Positions 27,355 through 35,454 of a stretch of 64,000 bases of DNA are shown here, one piece after another. The translations under genes were made by a program, and so were the position numbers. The notes below the pieces were generated by a model. It saw nothing but the letters and a program-made list of their open reading frames with translations. It did no database searches and was not told the DNA's origin. How positions within the stretch are numbered: position 1 is the first letter of the stretch; the number at the start of each line of letters is the position of its first letter. Origin of the DNA: an uncultured Flavobacteriales bacterium (GTDB lineage Bacteria; Bacteroidota; Bacteroidia; Flavobacteriales; Crocinitomicaceae); NCBI GenBank assembly GCA_946482515.1, contig CAMLRS010000005.1:62001-126000 (forward strand), read 5' to 3'.

Positions 27355-28497
27355 ATGAACATCATTCTGCACGACAACGGTCTTCATCTGCGATTTGCAC
27401 CACTGACGCTGACACGCCCGGTGGGCGATCTGCGCGTGGGCATCCTGACCAATACCGAGCGCTGGAAAACCTGGATTCCAGAAGCAACTGTTGCGTTCCA
27501 GACGGAAGCATACCTGACGCAAAAATTTCCCGCTTCAACTGAAACGGATGTTTTTGAAGTCAATGCGGCAGTGATTCCAACCGAGGAAATTGCCGCAGCC
27601 ATTGTGCATCTTGAAGCCGACCAGGTATTGGTTGCTGGCGAACACTGGATTGCCCGCAGGGGAAAAGCGACGGAAACCATTCGTTTTACCGGACAAGAGC
27701 CACTGGTGCTGCAACAGCGCTGGGAATTGTACACACTCAACGACCAGGTACTTGTTGCCGATTATTTCCTGCTCACAGGCGGGAGGGAATCGCAGCCGCT
27801 GTCGGGAACGAACACGGTAATCGGCGATCCCGATCTGATCTTCCTTGAAGAAGGTGCCAGCGTGGAAGCCTGCATCCTCAATACCACTTCCGGCCCGATT
27901 TACATCGGTAAAGACGCTGAAATCATGGAAGGCAGTATGGTACGCGGCCCGTTTGCGCTGTGCGAACACGCTGTTCTGAAAATGGGAACGAAAATTTACG
28001 GCGCTACAACCGTCGGGCCTTACTGCAAAGTAGGCGGCGAAGTGACGAACACAGTCTTTCAGGCATATTCCAATAAAGGCCACGACGGTTTCCTCGGCAA
28101 CGCGCTGGTAGGCGAGTGGTGTAATTTCGGCGCCGATTCCAATACGTCGAACCTGAAGAACAATTACAGCAAAGTGCGCACGTACTCCTACGAACACAAA
28201 GACGAAATCGAATCGGGCGAACAATTTATGGGGGTTTGTATGGGCGATCACAGCAAATGCGGTATCAACACGATGTTCAACACAGCGACTGTCGTAGGTG
28301 TTTCTTCGAATGTTTATGGTGGCGGTTTCCCTCCGAAGCTCATTCCTTCGTTTTCATGGGGCGGGGCAGAAGAGCTGGTGCCATTCCGACTGGATAAAGC
28401 CATTGAAGCGGCCAACCAGATGATGGGGCGCCGTGGATTGGAGCTGACAGAAGGCGATCTGGCTATTTTTCGTCATTTGTCGGAAGGGGGATTGTAG
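27355..28497 (+). CDS. GlmU-like sugar-nucleotidyltransferase/acetyltransferase (Bacteroidota type)
   Basis: 380 residues. N-terminal half MNIILHDNGLHLRFAPLTLTRPVGDLRVGILTN is a reduced nucleotidyltransferase domain; the C-terminal half is a left-handed beta-helix with hexapeptide turns (GPIYIGKDAEIMEGSMVRGPFALCEHAVLKMG, then TTVGPYCKVGGEVTNTVF). This matches the alternative GlmU family that Bacteroidota use, thought to make UDP-N-acetylglucosamine. ATG 27355 is one base after the symporter stop, so the two are co-transcribed. Confidence 0.85.
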   Translation: MNIILHDNGLHLRFAPLTLTRPVGDLRVGILTNTERWKTWIPEATVAFQTEAYLTQKFPASTETDVFEVNAAVIPTEEIAAAIVHLEADQVLVAGEHWIARRGKATETIRFTGQEPLVLQQRWELYTLNDQVLVADYFLLTGGRESQPLSGTNTVIGDPDLIFLEEGASVEACILNTTSGPIYIGKDAEIMEGSMVRGPFALCEHAVLKMGTKIYGATTVGPYCKVGGEVTNTVFQAYSNKGHDGFLGNALVGEWCNFGADSNTSNLKNNYSKVRTYSYEHKDEIESGEQFMGVCMGDHSKCGINTMFNTATVVGVSSNVYGGGFPPKLIPSFSWGGAEELVPFRLDKAIEAANQMMGRRGLELTEGDLAIFRHLSEGGL

Positions 28498-28539
28498 CTG
28501 AGATCCAGAGCCAAAAACAGGGCGACAAACTACCTGGAA

Positions 28540-28578
28540 AATGCAATAATGCAATATTGCAACAATGCATTTTTATTA
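28540..28578 (+). terminator. family B hairpin terminator of the GlmU-like gene
   Basis: AATGCA at the left (from 28540) pairs with TGCATT at the right (28566-28571) around a TGCAATATTGCA core, followed by TTTTATTATT. The core recurs at 37361-37380 and 37483-37497. Confidence 0.65.
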
Positions 28579-28597
28579 TTGGATTCCTAAGTCAATA

Positions 28598-28626
28598 AAA
28601 AAGCCACCCGGAATCCAGGCGGCTTA
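28598..28626 (-). terminator. terminator of the 151-residue hypothetical gene
   Basis: On the minus strand AGCCGCC faces GGTGGCT (one G-T pair) with a short loop and is followed by TTTTTTATT. It is 27 bases after the stop of the minus-strand gene. Confidence 0.65.
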
Positions 28627-28652
28627 TTCGTAGCAGTAGTAGTTAGTATATC

Positions 28653-29108
28653 TTAACTCCCGGCGTGTACTTGTCCGGTTACGGTATCAACAAAAATGTA
28701 CGGTTTCATCGGATCACCACCGAAAATGAAATAAGGATTGGAAACGGTTGGTCCGAGCGGATTGCGCAATGTAACAGCTCCATAAGGTTCCGTGTAGCCT
28801 GCTTCGTTTTTCAGATCGTTCGCCTTCGGCAGGTCCATATCTACCGGCCATTGGATCACCACATCTTCCACCCATGGGAAAGGAATCAGCTTTGGCTCGC
28901 CGAATTCGCCCCACTGCGTGGATTGAATGATCACCGTTGTATTGTTCGCGTTGCGGAAAACCACTTTCAGTTGGTCGATTTTGTTTGGATCATTTGTCGG
29001 TCCTCCTGAAGCTGTTCCTTGTGCTTCGTAGAGCTTTGCCTGTGGATATTGTTCTGTAACGATGCGGACTGCGATATTCACGGCTCCGTTAAAGCTTAAA
29101 ATTGCCAT
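28653..29108 (-). CDS. hypothetical protein, 151 residues
   Basis: I do not recognise the family. There is no signal peptide or membrane helix. It reads as a soluble beta-rich protein: the N-terminus AILSFNGAVNIAVRIVTEQYPQAKLYEAQGTA could be a short helix-strand unit, then KVVFRNANNTTVIIQSTQWGEFGEP, a Trp- and Pro-rich middle, and a C-terminus with KPYIFVDTVTGQVHAGS. It stands alone between its own terminator and a long intergenic gap, so it is a separate unit. Confidence 0.7.
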   Translation of the reverse strand: MAILSFNGAVNIAVRIVTEQYPQAKLYEAQGTASGGPTNDPNKIDQLKVVFRNANNTTVIIQSTQWGEFGEPKLIPFPWVEDVVIQWPVDMDLPKANDLKNEAGYTEPYGAVTLRNPLGPTVSNPYFIFGGDPMKPYIFVDTVTGQVHAGS

Positions 29109-29312
29109 AATAGTTAGAATTGGTAAACAGTGGTTCGGGATTTTCCCGGCCCGAGATCAAAGTAACGGAAACCTTGTCGCCGGCTGACCGGTGTTTTTTC
29201 CCGATTAATTAAAACGGGTAATTTCCGAATAGCGCGTTTTTGTCAAATTCCCGGCTTAACATTTTATAGCAGACCTTAACATTTTATGTCCCTTAGTGCC
29301 TGGCAGCCCCGC

Positions 29313-29320
29313 TATATTTG
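29313..29320 (+). promoter_or_regulatory. -7 promoter box of the YciF-like gene
   Basis: TATATTTG is an exact match, 56 bases before the ATG at 29376. Confidence 0.5.
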
Positions 29321-29375
29321 TAGTCAGATCGATCAGCTCAGCCGACCCCGGCATAAACTGCGTAATACATCTGTA

Positions 29376-29915
29376 ATGGAAAAAAGAAGCATTCAACGGA
29401 GCGGTCATTATGGCATGGAGGGATCCAAGCTCATGAAATTGTTTGAAAATTCCCTCAAGGATATTTACTGGGCTGAAAAGGCGTTGGTAAAAGCGCTGAC
29501 AAAAATGGCCAGGAAAGCGTCTTCTGAAGAGTTGGTGGAAGCAATCGAATCGCATCTGACCGAAACCGAAGAGCAGGTGGAGCAGGTGGAAAAAGTGTTC
29601 AGTCTGATCGGAAAAAAAGCCGTTGGCAAGAAATGTGATGCCATGGTCGGACTGATCACTGAAGCCGAGGGCGTTATGGAAGAAGCCGAAGAAGGAGCCA
29701 TGCGCGATGCAGCCATTATTGCGGCCGCCCAGAAAGTCGAGCATTATGAGATTTCCAGCTACGGCACGCTTACAGCTTATTCCCGATCGCTCGGAATGGA
29801 CGAAGTAACGGTATTGCTGGAAAAAATACTGAATGAAGAGCGCAAAGCCGACGAAACACTCTGGACCATCGCCCTCTCAACAATTAACATCCGTCCGGCA
29901 CAACAAGCCAGTTAA
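29376..29915 (+). CDS. YciE/YciF-like ferritin-fold protein (DUF892)
   Basis: 179 residues. MKLFENSLKDIYWAEKALVKALTKMARKASSEELVEAIESHLTETEEQVEQVEKVF, a DAAIIAAAQKVEHYEISSYGTL helix and NEERKADETL give the four-helix DUF892 fold with Glu/His residues that can bind metal. Family members are induced by stress, but their chemistry is unclear. ATG 29376 is chosen; the frame is open further upstream through the promoter. Confidence 0.85.
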   Translation: MEKRSIQRSGHYGMEGSKLMKLFENSLKDIYWAEKALVKALTKMARKASSEELVEAIESHLTETEEQVEQVEKVFSLIGKKAVGKKCDAMVGLITEAEGVMEEAEEGAMRDAAIIAAAQKVEHYEISSYGTLTAYSRSLGMDEVTVLLEKILNEERKADETLWTIALSTINIRPAQQAS

Positions 29916-29960
29916 GTAAATCTTCACGTGCTCAAATACAAAATACATACCTTAGCGATC

Positions 29961-29980
29961 TTTGCACCTTTGCGGTGAAA
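29961..29980. repeat. family E word repeat after the LigD-Pol stop codon
   Basis: Read with the minus-strand gene: TTTCACCGCAAAGGTGCAAA, starting just after the stop codon. Similar copies follow the stops of genes at 40296, 45052, 49981 and menD (62178). Confidence 0.6.
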
Positions 29981-29983
29981 AGT

Positions 29984-30916
29984 TTAGGCCATTTCCTGCA
30001 GTTTCTTCAACGCCTTTTCCAGGTTGAAGCTCTTTCGCAGCACACCTTTCCACAAATCGCCTTTTTCTTTGAGACGATCGAAAATGGTGTAAATCGTGAA
30101 CGCTTTTGGATCCAGTCCCGGTTTTACTTCTTCCCATAATAAAGGAGTGGAAACAGTTGCTCCGGGCTTTGGACGGGCGCTGTAAGCCGACGCGATGGTT
30201 TGTCCCTTGCGGTTTTGAAGAAAATCCACGTAGACCTTGTTTTTCCGTTTGGCTACGGCCCGTTCGATGCTGGTGATAGCCGGCAATCGCTGATTGGTAA
30301 CTGTGGCGATGAGCTCGGCAAAAAGCTTGATCTGATCGTAATCGTAGCGTTTCCCGCAGGGAATATACACATGCAATCCTGTTGCACCGCTCGTTTTACA
30401 GAAACAGGGAATCCCCAGCTCGTTGCAGATATCGCGAATGACCAGTGCCGTTTCAATGACCGCTTCAAAGGAAATCTTGCCCGGATCGAGGTCCATGATC
30501 AGGTAATCCGGATAGTCGGGCTGGTCGTAAACGCTGTGCCAGGGATTGATCTCTATGCAGCCCAGGTTGGCCATGTAGACGAGCGTTGCCGTGTCGTTGC
30601 AGATGAGGTAGTCGATGTATTCCTCGTTGGATTTGGAATATTGTTGCTCGGTCCGCACCCACGGTGGAATTTTTTCCGTGTCCATGTCTTTCTGGTAGAA
30701 ACCGGGTTGCGTGATGCCATTCACATGGCGATTGAGTGATTGCGGACGGTTTTTGAGATACGGCAGGATGTAGCGGCTGATCTTTCGGTAATATTCGATG
30801 ATCTCGCCTTTGGTAATGCCTTCCTTCGGAAAGTATACTTTACCGAGATTGGTCAGTTGTAGCTTGGTTCCGCCTATGCTGACTTCCTTGTCCTGTTTAA
30901 CCGTTTTTGTACTCAT
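29984..30916 (-). CDS. stand-alone LigD polymerase domain (NHEJ primase-polymerase)
   Basis: 310 residues matching only the Pol domain of LigD: KLQLTNLGKVYFPKEGITKGEIIEYY, PQSLNRHVNGI, YLICNDTATLVYMANLGCIEINPW, the catalytic acidic pair in YLIMDLDPG, and KTSGATGLHVYIPCGKRYDYDQ. It fills gaps with ribonucleotides at DNA breaks. No ligase or phosphoesterase domain is fused or adjacent, so a separate ATP-dependent ligase elsewhere is needed. It is 12 bases behind the Ku gene. Confidence 0.9.
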   Translation of the reverse strand: MSTKTVKQDKEVSIGGTKLQLTNLGKVYFPKEGITKGEIIEYYRKISRYILPYLKNRPQSLNRHVNGITQPGFYQKDMDTEKIPPWVRTEQQYSKSNEEYIDYLICNDTATLVYMANLGCIEINPWHSVYDQPDYPDYLIMDLDPGKISFEAVIETALVIRDICNELGIPCFCKTSGATGLHVYIPCGKRYDYDQIKLFAELIATVTNQRLPAITSIERAVAKRKNKVYVDFLQNRKGQTIASAYSARPKPGATVSTPLLWEEVKPGLDPKAFTIYTIFDRLKEKGDLWKGVLRKSFNLEKALKKLQEMA

Positions 30917-30928
30917 TTTCAGTCTGGA

Positions 30929-31705
30929 TTATGATGCGCGTTTCTTTCCTTTTGCCAGGCTGGCCTTGAGCTGTTCCATGAGGTCTTTCGATTTGCTGTG
31001 AACGACCCGGAGCTTCGGAACCGCTGTTTTTTTACCTTTTGCCTTGGCTTTGATGATTTTCAGCAACTCGGCACTGTATTCATCCTTGAAGGAGGAAATG
31101 TCGAACGGTCCTGTATATTGTTTGATCAGCTCGACGGCCATTTTCAGCTCGGCCGGCTTGATCTGCGTTTTTGCCGGCAGATCCAGGTCTTCAGCCGAAC
31201 GGATCTCTTCGGCAAAGCGAATCTTGATCAGCACCAAGACTTCGTTCATAGGTTTCAGCACACACAAGGTTTCGGCTGTCCGGAGCACGAATTGTGCAAT
31301 GCCCACTTTGCCTGATTTCGTCAGCGCTTCCCGCATGAGGGCGTAGGCGCGCGATCCGGACTTTTCGGGCTCGACGTAGTAAGCGTTTTCGAAGTAAATA
31401 CTGTCGATTTCCGCTGCGTCGACGAAATTCGTCAGCTCGATGATCTTGTTCTTTTCAGGCGCTGCGGCTTCAAAATCTTCCGGGTCCAGGATCACGTATT
31501 GGCCGTTAATTTCATAGGCTTTGGCGATTTGTTCCCATTTCACTTCCTTGCCGGTGTGTTCGTTCACGCGCTTGAAGTGAATATTGGCGTGATCGCGGCT
31601 GTCGACCATATCGAGATCGAGCGTGCTTTTCTGCGTTGCGCTGTAAAGCTTTACAGGGATGTTTACCAGTCCGAAGCTGATCGTGCCTTTCCAGATTGAT
31701 CGCAT
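30929..31705 (-). CDS. ku: Ku protein, non-homologous end joining
   Basis: 258 residues of the bacterial Ku core: MRSIWKGTISFGLVNIPVKLYSAT, VNEHTGKEVKWEQIAKAYEI, and KIRFAEEIRSAEDLDLPA, with a basic C-terminal tail (KAKAKGKKTAVPKLRVV ... KGKKRAS) that binds DNA. Ku encircles broken ends and recruits LigD. It lies between the SDR gene (11 bases) and the Pol gene (12 bases) in one operon. Confidence 0.95.
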   Translation of the reverse strand: MRSIWKGTISFGLVNIPVKLYSATQKSTLDLDMVDSRDHANIHFKRVNEHTGKEVKWEQIAKAYEINGQYVILDPEDFEAAAPEKNKIIELTNFVDAAEIDSIYFENAYYVEPEKSGSRAYALMREALTKSGKVGIAQFVLRTAETLCVLKPMNEVLVLIKIRFAEEIRSAEDLDLPAKTQIKPAELKMAVELIKQYTGPFDISSFKDEYSAELLKIIKAKAKGKKTAVPKLRVVHSKSKDLMEQLKASLAKGKKRAS

Positions 31706-31716
31706 AGCTGTTGAGA

Positions 31717-32586
31717 TTAACCGTTTACAATTTCGCCACCATTCACATGAATGATCTGCCCGGTGATATAGCTGGAATCATCGCAGGCCAGGAATACATA
31801 TGCCGGCGCGACTTCATGCGGCTGACCGGCACGTTTAAGCGGCGTGTCGGTACCGTGCGTGGTGACTTTCTTCTTGTCGAAGCTGGCCGGGATCAGGGGC
31901 GTCCAAATTGGACCTGGAGCTACCCCGTTCACCCGGATACCTTTGTCGGCAAGGTTCGCCGAAAGACTGCGTGTAAAAGATACGATAGCGCCTTTCGTTG
32001 CGCTGTAGTCGATGAGTCCGCCACTGCCGCGATAAGCCGTAACGGATGTCGTATTGATTATGGCAGCTCCTTTATGCATGAGCGGCAACACGGCTTTCGT
32101 GAGCCAGAATTGCGCGAAAACGTTCACCGTGAAGGTTTCAATGAGCTGTTCCGTTGTAATGTCTTCGATGCTGTCGACCGGATAATGAACGCCGGCGTTG
32201 TTCACCAGCACGTCGATCGTTTTGTAGAGCGTTTTGATCTTTGCTATGGCTTTCATACAATTGGCTTCCTTCGAAAGATCGGCGGCCACCAGCAGGCACT
32301 CGCGATCGTAGGTTTCCCGGATGAATTGCTGGGTGTCTTCGGCGTCCTGTTGTTCGGCTTTCAGGTAAATGATCGCCACATTGGCACCTTCGCGCGCATA
32401 AGCAACGGCCACCGCACGACCGATTCCGCTATCGCCGCCGGTGATGATGCAGTTCTTGCCGCGCATTTTCTCGCAACCGGGCTCCGGAACGAAAAACTCC
32501 GGCAGCGGCGTCATTTTGTATTCCAGACCGGGCTGTTTTTGTTTCTGCGGCTTGAAAACGGCTTTTTTCGGGTTGCTTTTTTGCAT
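31717..32586 (-). CDS. SDR family oxidoreductase (YghA/YhdG-like)
   Basis: 289 residues. NAD(P)-binding motif NCIITGGDSGIGRAVAVAYAREGA, the DVLVNNAG motif, the catalytic Ser-Tyr-Lys region (IINTTSVTAYRGSGGLIDYSATKGAIVSF) and the C-terminal YITGQIIHVNGGEIVNG. The N-terminal extension of about 40 residues (KPQKQKQPGLEYKMTPLPEF) is usual for this subgroup, often stress-linked. It heads the operon with Ku and LigD-Pol. The substrate is unknown. Confidence 0.9.
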   Translation of the reverse strand: MQKSNPKKAVFKPQKQKQPGLEYKMTPLPEFFVPEPGCEKMRGKNCIITGGDSGIGRAVAVAYAREGANVAIIYLKAEQQDAEDTQQFIRETYDRECLLVAADLSKEANCMKAIAKIKTLYKTIDVLVNNAGVHYPVDSIEDITTEQLIETFTVNVFAQFWLTKAVLPLMHKGAAIINTTSVTAYRGSGGLIDYSATKGAIVSFTRSLSANLADKGIRVNGVAPGPIWTPLIPASFDKKKVTTHGTDTPLKRAGQPHEVAPAYVFLACDDSSYITGQIIHVNGGEIVNG

Positions 32587-32612
32587 GACGCGCCTGTTTT
32601 ATGGGTTACTAT

Positions 32613-32620
32613 CAAAGATA
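32613..32620 (-). promoter_or_regulatory. -7 promoter box of the SDR-ku-ligD(Pol) operon
   Basis: TATCTTTG on the minus strand, 27 bases before the SDR ATG. Confidence 0.55.
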
Positions 32621-32676
32621 CCCCGACCGAAAGCGCGTTCCGGTTAACAGATGTGAAAACTCGCTAAAGTATGTTA

Positions 32677-32792
32677 TGGTAGTTGGCGAGTTGTAGAGTT
32701 TATGAGTTAACGAGTTGGTGAGTTGGAGGGCTTTTGAGTTATTGAATGCCTGACTCATCAACTCGTTAATCCTAGAACTCACCAACTATTTG
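32677..32792. repeat. AACTC-rich word repeat (family D)
   Basis: GTTGGCGAGTTGTAGAG..., AGTTAACGAGTTGGTGAGTTGG on the left face CAACTCGTTAA and AACTCACCAACT on the right, so the tract can fold back on itself. It lies between the ruvC stop and the SDR promoter. Confidence 0.6.
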
Positions 32793-33340
32793 ATTCGACC
32801 GGGGTTTTTACTCAAAAAAGCAGCCCAGCCTTTGCCGTTGCTTTTGTTGTTTTCGCCGATTCCTTTGGAAAAATGGTGACAAACAGCCGCTGCGAGTCCG
32901 TCGGTGGCGTCGAGGTATTTGGGCATTTCTTCGAAACGAAGCAGGTTTTGAAGCATGGCCGCGACTTGTTCTTTGGATGCATTTCCGCTGCCGGTAATGG
33001 ATTGCTTGATGCGCTTCGGCGTGTATTCTTCGAATGGAATGCTGCGTCGCAATGCCGCCGCTATGGCTACGCCTTGTGCCCGGCCGAGCTTGAGCATCGA
33101 TTGGACGTTCTTACCGAAAAAAGGTGCTTCGATCGCCATTTCATCGGGATGGTATTCTTCCATCAGGCTGTCGATACGATCGAAAATGCATTTGAGCTTA
33201 TCCGGCTGGTTGTTGAGCTTATCCAGTTTCAGGATCCCGAAATTGAGCAATTCCATCTGCTTTCCCTTAACGTGGATCAGGCCGTAACCGAGCACGGTGG
33301 TGCCGGGATCAATTCCGAGAATTATCTTATCTTCAGCCAT
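32786..33340 (-). CDS. ruvC: crossover junction endodeoxyribonuclease RuvC
   Basis: 184 residues. The four catalytic acids are visible: Asp11 (LGIDPGTT), Glu71 (AIEAPFFG), and Asp144/Asp147 (YLDATDGLAAAVCHH). It resolves Holliday junctions. ruvA and ruvB are not in the window. It is divergent from the LPG-synthase-like membrane gene with only 25 bases between the start codons, so the two probably share a promoter region. Confidence 0.95.
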   Translation of the reverse strand: MAEDKIILGIDPGTTVLGYGLIHVKGKQMELLNFGILKLDKLNNQPDKLKCIFDRIDSLMEEYHPDEMAIEAPFFGKNVQSMLKLGRAQGVAIAAALRRSIPFEEYTPKRIKQSITGSGNASKEQVAAMLQNLLRFEEMPKYLDATDGLAAAVCHHFSKGIGENNKSNGKGWAAFLSKNPGRIK

Positions 33341-33365
33341 TGAAATGCTATCAGTGCCTAAAACT

Positions 33366-34280
33366 ATGAAAAAACAGCGACCGGGCCGTGCGCTTGTGAA
33401 GGTTCTGTTGTTCGTTACACTACTGGGCTTTATTGCTTACAGGCTGTGGAACGAAGATTGGTCGCAGATGAATGGCCTGCATTTCCGTCACCCGGTTTAC
33501 CTCATCCTCGCATTTCTGCTCATCGTTGCCAACCAGGGCTGTGAATGGTTCAAGTGGAAAACGACTGCCGAACACCTCGTTGATGATACAGCCATTCTTC
33601 GGAAATCGTTTTTGAGTGGCATTGGTGCCGGTTTTCTGACACCCAATGGCTGGGGGAATTTCCTCGGACGCATGGTTTATTTCCGGAAGCGCGACCGCAT
33701 GTACATCGTGCTGGCTTCTTTTGTTTCGAATGTGAGCCAGGTTTTGCCTACGTTGATTTTTGGCGCTATAGCCTGCTTTTTCATCCCGAAAATTCCGGTT
33801 GGCCTGGGCTATGTCTCGCTGGCTGTTTCCACGATTATCCTGGTTTGCTTTTTCTTCGGTGAACATTTGTTGCCGAAACGCCGCACACGCAATAAAACCC
33901 TGCGTCATTTTCGGTTGGTACAGGAACAATTGGGTAATCTCCGCCTGCCGTTGTTTGGCTGGAGCCTGATCCGTTTCCAGGTCTTTTCCGCGCAATATGT
34001 GCTGTTGTTCATGGCTTTTGGCTATACCGATGTGTGGTTTTTGCTCGTTAACGTCTGGATGATCTTCCTGCTGACATCGGTTGTGCCTTCGCTGTGGTCG
34101 GGGAAAATCGTGATCCGAGAAACGGCGGCTATTTTTGTCTTTACCGGAACGATGGTCAGCATTCCCGATGCGGTGGTGGTCAGCCTGCTGATCTGGGTAT
34201 TCAATAACGCAATTCCGGCGGCTCTGAGCAGCGTTGCCTGGCTTCCGGTTTCCAAACCCGATGCGCATGTGGTGGATTAG
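33366..34280 (+). CDS. lysylphosphatidylglycerol synthase TM-like membrane protein
   Basis: 304 residues with about 8 predicted helices. The pattern FLSGIGAGFLTPNGWGNFLGRMVYFRKRDR and the later TSVVPSLWSGKIVIRETAA fit the LPG_synthase_TM/UPF0104 (AglD-like) flippase-type family. The role is unknown; members lie near glycosyltransferases, as here. ATG 33366 is chosen because it starts the cationic N-terminus; an earlier in-frame start would lie inside ruvC. Its 3' end overlaps the next gene by 20 bases. Confidence 0.8.
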   Translation: MKKQRPGRALVKVLLFVTLLGFIAYRLWNEDWSQMNGLHFRHPVYLILAFLLIVANQGCEWFKWKTTAEHLVDDTAILRKSFLSGIGAGFLTPNGWGNFLGRMVYFRKRDRMYIVLASFVSNVSQVLPTLIFGAIACFFIPKIPVGLGYVSLAVSTIILVCFFFGEHLLPKRRTRNKTLRHFRLVQEQLGNLRLPLFGWSLIRFQVFSAQYVLLFMAFGYTDVWFLLVNVWMIFLLTSVVPSLWSGKIVIRETAAIFVFTGTMVSIPDAVVVSLLIWVFNNAIPAALSSVAWLPVSKPDAHVVD

Positions 34281-35346
34281 CGGCTGGTTCATTCTGTATG
34301 CAATTTCCATTTTGTGGCTGGTGTTCGGCATCCAGCGTTTACGCACCGAACGCAAAGTAACCAAAGCCGTTTCCATCGATCAGATTACAGTGGTCGTGCC
34401 TTTTCGCAACGAAGCGGCTAATCTCGTCAACTTCCTGAATTGCATCCGCAGTCAGAAATACCAGCCCGTGCAGTGGATTTTCGTCAACGATCATTCCACC
34501 GACAGCTATCAGCATTTATTCGCTTCACTGACCGAATTCCGTTTTCCCATTCGTTTGCTGCATTTGCCGGAAGATCAACAGGGAAAGAAACACGCTATCC
34601 GTTTCGGAATGGACCACGCCACCACGGATTATTGCCTGACGATGGACGCCGATGTGGAGTTCGGAAGCGATTACATGAAAGCCATGCTGGGCGTTCCGGC
34701 GGCCGATTTGGTGATCCTTCCTGTTGAAATGACCGCTAATCGATGGTGGCACCCGTTTTTTACGCTTGAATACCTGTTCACGACTTTACTGAATAAAGGT
34801 GTGGCGGGATGGTCGCGACCGGTCAATGCCAGTGGCGCCAATTTGCTGATCCACATTGAATCATTTGAAGAAGTAGACGATCTCGAAGACCATGAGCACA
34901 TTCTCAGCGGCGACGATATGTATACGCTGCGCGCGTTTCGTGATGCCGGAAAGACAATCGAAATCGTTGAAACGGAAGAGCTGAAGGTAGCAACGGCAAC
35001 ACCTGCTACGATCGGGCAAACCATGGAACAGCGTGTGCGCTGGCTGTCCAAATCCGGTCATGTAGGCGATACCTTGAACAACGTGCTGGGAATCTGGGCC
35101 GTGATGCTGCACCTGGGCTACTTCCTGCTGGTGATCATGACGGTATTCGCTCCGGCGCTCGGGTTCTTTTTCCTGCTGCTGGTTCTCAAAACACTGCTCG
35201 ATTTTATGCTGATCCGTACCGTTCGCAAACAATGGAATGCCGAAGCCATTACCGGTTTGATTTTATTCGAGCTGTTTTACCCGATTTACCTGTTCGGGCT
35301 GCTCGGATCTTCGTTGTTTTCCCAGCCGGAATGGAAAGGTCGCTGA
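34261..35346 (+). CDS. membrane-bound GT2 glycosyltransferase
   Basis: 361 residues. One N-terminal helix, then a GT2 core: ITVVVPFRNEAANLVNFLN, WIFVNDHSTD, GKKHAIRFGMDHATTDYCLTMDADVEFG (DxD), GANLLIHIESFEEV, and SGDDMYTLRAF plus QRVRWLSKSGH (Q/RxxRW-like motif of processive enzymes), with three C-terminal helices. It may use a polyprenyl-linked or nucleotide sugar. ATG 34261 overlaps the preceding gene; ATG 34267 is an alternative. The pair forms a two-gene operon. Confidence 0.85.
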   Translation: MRMWWISGWFILYAISILWLVFGIQRLRTERKVTKAVSIDQITVVVPFRNEAANLVNFLNCIRSQKYQPVQWIFVNDHSTDSYQHLFASLTEFRFPIRLLHLPEDQQGKKHAIRFGMDHATTDYCLTMDADVEFGSDYMKAMLGVPAADLVILPVEMTANRWWHPFFTLEYLFTTLLNKGVAGWSRPVNASGANLLIHIESFEEVDDLEDHEHILSGDDMYTLRAFRDAGKTIEIVETEELKVATATPATIGQTMEQRVRWLSKSGHVGDTLNNVLGIWAVMLHLGYFLLVIMTVFAPALGFFFLLLVLKTLLDFMLIRTVRKQWNAEAITGLILFELFYPIYLFGLLGSSLFSQPEWKGR

Positions 35347-35454
35347 TACGTTAAAGTTCGAAGCTTTAACACTTATTTAAGAGGTCGCTCCGCCTGTAAT
35401 CCCGATTTTAGCGCGGCCTCCAACTCCTGAAACGACCCGAAAATACTGGAAGAC

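Noticed and set aside
31711..32667. 318-codon plus-strand open frame opposite the SDR gene
   Set aside because: Antisense to an SDR gene with all catalytic motifs.
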